Positions 4,651-6,198 of a DNA stretch of 6,198 nucleotides are shown piece after piece. Source of the DNA: Candidatus Kaiserbacteria bacterium RIFCSPLOWO2_01_FULL_54_13. GTDB taxonomy: Bacteria > Patescibacteriota > Minisyncoccia > Phycocordibacterales > UBA2100. How positions within the stretch are numbered: position 1 is the stretch's first letter; each line of letters begins with the position of its first letter. The stretch spans positions 139 through 6,336 of the forward strand of contig MFLZ01000001.1 of NCBI GenBank assembly GCA_001781685.1, read 5' to 3'. A model generated the notes under the pieces. That model had not been told where the DNA came from, ran no database searches, and saw only the letters and a list, made by a program, of their open reading frames with translations. The position numbers and the translations under genes were made by a program.

Positions 4651-5238
4651 TCATGCCTCTTCCCGCGCCCGCTTGAGTGTTTTCGTCCACCACAAGAGCT
4701 GCTCGAGCATTTCCTCGGCACTTCGCACATACGGTTCGAGTGACCCCGACTTTAATGCACCTTTTTCATCAAGTAAATTCCAGTGGGCCTGAATGTGAAC
4801 TGCATTCCTGATCGGCACCATCTGAAGCTCGATAGCAACCTGCCGAAGCTGCTCGACAGCGCGAGAGCCACCAACACTCCCGTATGCGACGAAGGCCACG
4901 GGTTTGTTGTTCCATTCTTGGTATACGTAGTCGAGCGCGTTTTTCAACACCGCGCTGTAGCCGTGGCTGTACTCCGGCGAGACGACAATATAGGCGTCCG
5001 CCTCTGCGATCTTAGCCGTCCAGTTGGCGACGGATTCATGCGTGTATGGCTTGCTCTTATACCCAGGCGTCTCCGCTTCGTTAAAAAACGGCATCGGGTA
5101 ATCCCGCAGATCGAGGAGCTCGGCCTCCACTTCTTCCCTCTTATCGAGGACTTCAAATATCCAGCGTCCGGGATACTCGCTAAATCGATTCGGCCGCGTG
5201 CTGCCGAGAATTACTTTGATTCGCAACTTTTCTGCCAT
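4651..5238 (-). CDS. NADPH-dependent FMN reductase / quinone-azo reductase family flavoprotein
   Basis: A 195-aa flavodoxin-fold protein. GSTRPNR (12-18) after the first beta strand is the FMN phosphate-binding loop; SPEYSHGYSAVLKNALDY (87-104) is the family's second signature (PEYN-x-G-x-x-x-LKNAxD); GSVGGSRA (120-127) completes the flavin site. Members reduce FMN, quinones, azo compounds or chromate with NAD(P)H in the cytosol. Which substrate applies here cannot be read. The family length (about 180-195 aa) is matched. The ATG at 5238 is placed just before beta strand 1. An AT-rich TATATAAAAT on the minus strand (5271-5280) is the best -10; a weaker TACAAA lies 4 nt before the ATG. Divergent from an HxlR regulator, with dyads in the shared region, which suggests control by that regulator. 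Confidence 0.92.
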   Translation of the reverse strand: MAEKLRIKVILGSTRPNRFSEYPGRWIFEVLDKREEVEAELLDLRDYPMPFFNEAETPGYKSKPYTHESVANWTAKIAEADAYIVVSPEYSHGYSAVLKNALDYVYQEWNNKPVAFVAYGSVGGSRAVEQLRQVAIELQMVPIRNAVHIQAHWNLLDEKGALKSGSLEPYVRSAEEMLEQLLWWTKTLKRAREEA

Positions 5239-5270
5239 ACCTTTTGTACACCAACGACTAATCTATTTTC

Positions 5271-5280
5271 ATTTTATATA
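5271..5280 (-). promoter_or_regulatory. Candidate -10 of the flavin reductase gene
   Basis: TATATAAAAT on the minus strand contains TATAAA (5 of 6). It predicts a leader of roughly 25-30 nt before the ATG at 5238. Its -35 region would fall around 5296-5301, inside the dyad region, so a bound repressor would block it. Confidence 0.45.
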
Positions 5281-5289
5281 CTCCGCAGT

Positions 5290-5324
5290 CTATACGACTC
5301 ACTTTACTTTGTATAGTGAGTAAA
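5290..5324. promoter_or_regulatory. Overlapping dyads, candidate HxlR operator
   Basis: Three inverted repeats interleave here: CTATAC (5290-5295)/GTATAG (5311-5316), ACTCACT (5297-5303)/AGTGAGT (5315-5321) and TTTACT (5303-5308)/AGTAAA (5319-5324). The last spans 22 bp, a usual size for a winged-helix dimer site, and resembles the TACT/AGTA half-sites reported for YodB-like HxlR regulators. The region lies between the divergent flavin reductase and regulator genes and overlaps the expected -35 regions of both. Operator function is inferred. Confidence 0.55.
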
Positions 5325-5326
5325 TC

Positions 5327-5335
5327 TGTGATAGT
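5327..5335 (+). promoter_or_regulatory. Extended -10 promoter of the HxlR gene
   Basis: TGTGATAGT: TGn plus GATAGT (4 of 6), 8 nt before the ATG at 5344. It shares TGTGATA with the hisS promoter at the same distance from the start codon, again with no Shine-Dalgarno. Confidence 0.5.
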
Positions 5336-5343
5336 GTGGCGTA

Positions 5344-5670
5344 ATGTTGCGGACAGGAAGCCAGAGGAGAAAACTGTGCCCGAAGAGCCCCGTTGCGCGC
5401 GTCGTGGACCTCTTAGGGGATGCCTGTTCGCTCCTCGTCATGCGCGATCTTCTCGAAAAGCCTCAAAGATTTGGTGCATTGGAAGACTCGCTCGGCGGCA
5501 TGAGCCCGCGCACCCTTGCAAAAACGCTCCGACGGCTCGAGAAGGATAGACTGATAACACGCAGACATTTCAATAAGCCCGTCCGCTTCCACTATGAACT
5601 GACGCCAAAAGGAAGGGCGTTCCAAAAGGTAGTCGACGCGATGCGCGCGTACGGCAAGAGATACTTGTGA
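5344..5670 (+). CDS. HxlR-family winged helix-turn-helix transcriptional regulator
   Basis: A 108-aa single-domain regulator. The family pattern is clear: CPKSPVARVVDLLGDACSLLVMRDLL (12-37, equivalent to CPVxxALxLIGGKWxxLILRxL), QRFGALEDSLGGMSPRTLAKTLRRLEKDRLI (41-71) as the recognition helix-turn-helix, then the wing RRHFNKPVRFHYELTPKG (73-90) and a C-terminal dimer helix. Cys12 occupies the conserved N-terminal Cys that senses quinones or diamide in YodB-type members; Cys28 is an extra one at the place of the GKW motif. The ATG at 5344 is the only in-frame start before a stop at 5332. Divergent from a flavin reductase with dyads between, so it probably represses that gene and itself. It ends 5 nt from the convergent gene's stop. 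Confidence 0.92.
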   Translation: MLRTGSQRRKLCPKSPVARVVDLLGDACSLLVMRDLLEKPQRFGALEDSLGGMSPRTLAKTLRRLEKDRLITRRHFNKPVRFHYELTPKGRAFQKVVDAMRAYGKRYL

Positions 5671-5675
5671 AATAG

Positions 5676-5864
5676 CTACTTCTGGAACTTGTATCCGGAG
5701 TACGCAAGAAACCCTGCGCCAAGGACGGCAACCCAGCTTAGCCACATCGGAACTTCCCATCCTCCGATCGCTGCGTCCCACCCGAGAAGGGCACGCGCGA
5801 GATGCAGAAGTGCCACGAGGCCGAATATGCTGGTCGAAACCTTCATGTATGTCTTATGGTCCAT
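5676..5864 (-). CDS. Small two-helix membrane protein, unknown function
   Basis: A 62-aa hydrophobic protein with two predicted membrane helices, about residues 8-27 (KVSTSIFGLVALLHLARALL) and 39-58 (PMWLSWVAVLGAGFLAYSGY), linked by a short Gly/Trp-rich turn (GWDAAIGGWEV), and ending in the basic tail KFQK. Both termini would lie on the same side, probably cytoplasmic. No catalytic motif is visible and I cannot name a function; the clean hairpin topology and sensible composition favour a real gene. The start ATG at 5864 has AT-rich upstream sequence on the minus strand with possible -10s TTATTC (5873-5878, 8 nt from ATG) or TATTAA (5879-5884). It is convergent with the HxlR gene, 5 nt apart, with no terminator between. 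Confidence 0.75.
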   Translation of the reverse strand: MDHKTYMKVSTSIFGLVALLHLARALLGWDAAIGGWEVPMWLSWVAVLGAGFLAYSGYKFQK

Positions 5865-5951
5865 AGTAAAGTGAATAATTAATAATGACTCATTCTACCT
5901 CAGATTCGCCGAGATCTGCAGATCATCCACCTGCAGTAGGAAACAGCCATG

Positions 5952-5960
5952 TGGTATTCT
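5952..5960 (+). promoter_or_regulatory. Extended -10 promoter of the tRNA-Gly unit
   Basis: TGGTATTCT (TGn plus TATTCT, 4 of 6). Nine nt further on the orphan tRNA-Gly-like fragment begins at 5970, the same 9-nt distance as in the tRNA-Phe unit. The intact tRNA starts 126 nt downstream of this element. Weak on its own; the repeated geometry gives it weight. Confidence 0.45.
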
Positions 5961-5969
5961 CTCCGTACT

Positions 5970-5988
5970 GCGGAATTAGTTTAGTGGC
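5970..5988 (+). repeat. Orphan copy of a tRNA-Gly 5' end (19 nt)
   Basis: TAGTTTAGTGGC at 5977-5988 is identical to tRNA-Gly positions 8-19 (6094-6105). It is preceded by GCGGAAT, which occupies the acceptor strand position and shares GCG with the GCGAGTG of the intact gene but differs at the other four bases. The fragment may come from another glycine isoacceptor or have decayed. It leaves the tRNA sequence after position 19. Confidence 0.75.
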
Positions 5989-6003
5989 CCTCCTTCGCAC
6001 AAG

Positions 6004-6022
6004 GCTACGGACGGGCAAGCAG
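6004..6022 (+). repeat. 19-bp dispersed repeat, copy 2
   Basis: GCTACGGACGGGCAAGCAG, exact match to 3650-3668 in the same orientation relative to the following tRNA. Confidence 0.9.
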
Positions 6023-6040
6023 AACGACTGCCCCGCAGGA

Positions 6041-6055
6041 AATTGCTTCGCAATT
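6041..6055. repeat. Short palindrome with TTC triloop
   Basis: AATTGC, TTC, GCAATT: six perfect pairs. The TTGCTTCGCAA core is also at the tip of the hairpin at 4568-4605, suggesting a small family of such palindromes in this genome. Confidence 0.6.
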
Positions 6056-6063
6056 CCAACGAG

Positions 6064-6086
6064 GTAAACTTCCCTAGCAAGTGTAC
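6064..6086 (+). repeat. Stem-loop abutting the tRNA-Gly 5' end
   Basis: GTA-A-ACTT (6064-6071) pairs with AAGT-G-TAC (6079-6086) through seven pairs and one A-G mismatch around CCCTAGC. The hairpin ends on the base before the mature tRNA, as in the tRNA-Phe leader, although the sequences are unrelated. Confidence 0.55.
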
Positions 6087-6160
6087 GCGAGTGTAGTTTA
6101 GTGGCAGAACATGTGCTTCCCAAGCATAGGGCGGGGGTCCGATTCCCCCCACTCGCACCA
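6087..6160 (+). tRNA. tRNA-Gly (anticodon CCC), CCA encoded
   Basis: Cloverleaf: acceptor GCGAGTG/CACTCGC, U8-A9, D stem GTTT/GAAC with loop AGTGGCA containing G18-G19, anticodon stem TGTGC/GCATA (one G-U), loop TTCCCAA with CCC at 34-36, variable loop GGGC, T stem GGGGG/CCCCC, loop TCCGATT, discriminator A, then CCA at 6158-6160. It reads the GGG codon. Position 55 is C where nearly all elongator tRNAs have U (pseudouridine). It is the only one of the three tRNAs here with a genome-encoded CCA. The remaining 38 nt of the window are AT-rich with a T-run but no clear stem. Confidence 0.93.
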
Positions 6161-6198
6161 GAATTAAAGCAGAGTCAGTTTCAGGAATTTTTTCTTTG

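Larger units (their letters stand above)
5989..6086 (+). mobile_element. 98-bp segment between tRNA-Gly fragment and intact tRNA (insertion candidate)
   Basis: Equivalent to 3623-3728. Its left end reads CCC[T]CCTTCGC from 5988, one base different from the Phe copy, and the 19-bp block follows at 6004-6022 after a 5-nt spacer. The right half differs: a triloop hairpin AATTGC-TTC-GCAATT (6041-6055), then a hairpin ending at the tRNA. No protein is supported in it. Origin by insertion is inferred from the parallel with the Phe leader. Confidence 0.5.

Noticed and set aside
4783..5316. 177-codon open frame on the plus strand
   Set aside because: Fully antisense to the well-supported flavin reductase, with low-complexity unlike-protein composition; a shadow of the coding strand.
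5316..5549. 77-codon frame overlapping the HxlR gene
   Set aside because: Different frame from the clear HxlR homology, and it starts inside the operator dyads.
5913..5924. Perfect 12-bp palindrome GATCTGCAGATC with a second CTGCAG at 5931
   Set aside because: Short restriction-site-like palindromes arise by chance; no promoter or gene geometry makes it a convincing operator.
5885..6067. Open frame of 60 codons on the plus strand
   Set aside because: It runs across the tRNA-Gly promoter, the tRNA fragment and the 19-bp repeat, has no family resemblance, and is better explained as chance translation of non-coding leader.
6161..6198. Possible terminator after tRNA-Gly (T-run at 6187-6192)
   Set aside because: I could not find a stem of useful length before the T-run, and the window ends there.
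1..6198. CRISPR array, transposase, prophage genes or recoded stops
   Set aside because: No regularly spaced repeats, no transposase or integrase motifs, and TGA acts as a normal stop in three genes.

Overview
The window most resembles a chromosomal segment from a Candidate Phyla Radiation bacterium (Patescibacteria, Parcubacteria-like). This is inferred from the mix of compact essential genes and very small membrane proteins, the scarcity of Shine-Dalgarno sites, and extended -10 promoters sitting 6-9 nt from start codons or tRNA 5' ends. UGA is used as a stop, so the recoded UGA=Gly code of some CPR lineages does not apply. No species can be named from the sequence alone.

Layout. (1) 1-935: 3' part of a sensor histidine kinase gene that enters from outside the window. 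(2) 965-2224: histidyl-tRNA synthetase, then a DEDDy-type 3'-5' exonuclease (2242-2817), joined by a 21-nt palindrome linking stop to start. (3) 2911-3522: CDP-alcohol phosphatidyltransferase (PgsA-like), the only gene with a textbook Shine-Dalgarno, ending at a good intrinsic terminator. (4) 3592-4217: tRNA-Phe(GAA), a small single-pass membrane protein on the minus strand, and tRNA-Arg(CCU). (5) 4282-5238: minus-strand YruB-type glutaredoxin and NADPH-dependent FMN reductase. (6) 5344-5670: HxlR-family regulator divergent from the reductase, with dyad operator candidates between them. (7) 5676-5864: a 62-aa two-helix membrane protein on the minus strand. (8) 5952-6160: tRNA-Gly(CCC).

The most unusual signal is in the leaders of tRNA-Phe and tRNA-Gly. 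In both, an extended -10 element is followed after exactly 9 nt by an orphan copy of a tRNA 5' end (13 nt exact for Phe; 12 nt exact within 19 for Gly). A segment of about 100 bp comes next, and then the intact tRNA. The two segments share a left end (CCC[G/T]CCTTCGC) and an exact 19-bp block, GCTACGGACGGGCAAGCAG, and both end in a stem-loop abutting the mature 5' end. This looks like a small element inserted, with 5'-end duplication, between promoter and tRNA on two occasions, or a conserved leader RNA that carries a decoy tRNA 5' strand. These same two tRNAs have non-canonical residue 55 in the T loop (G in Phe, with A at 18; C in Gly), while tRNA-Arg, with a short leader, is canonical.

Functionally, the glutaredoxin, flavin reductase and HxlR regulator look like a small redox-stress module. 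HisRS and the three tRNAs serve translation; the phosphatidyltransferase makes membrane lipid.
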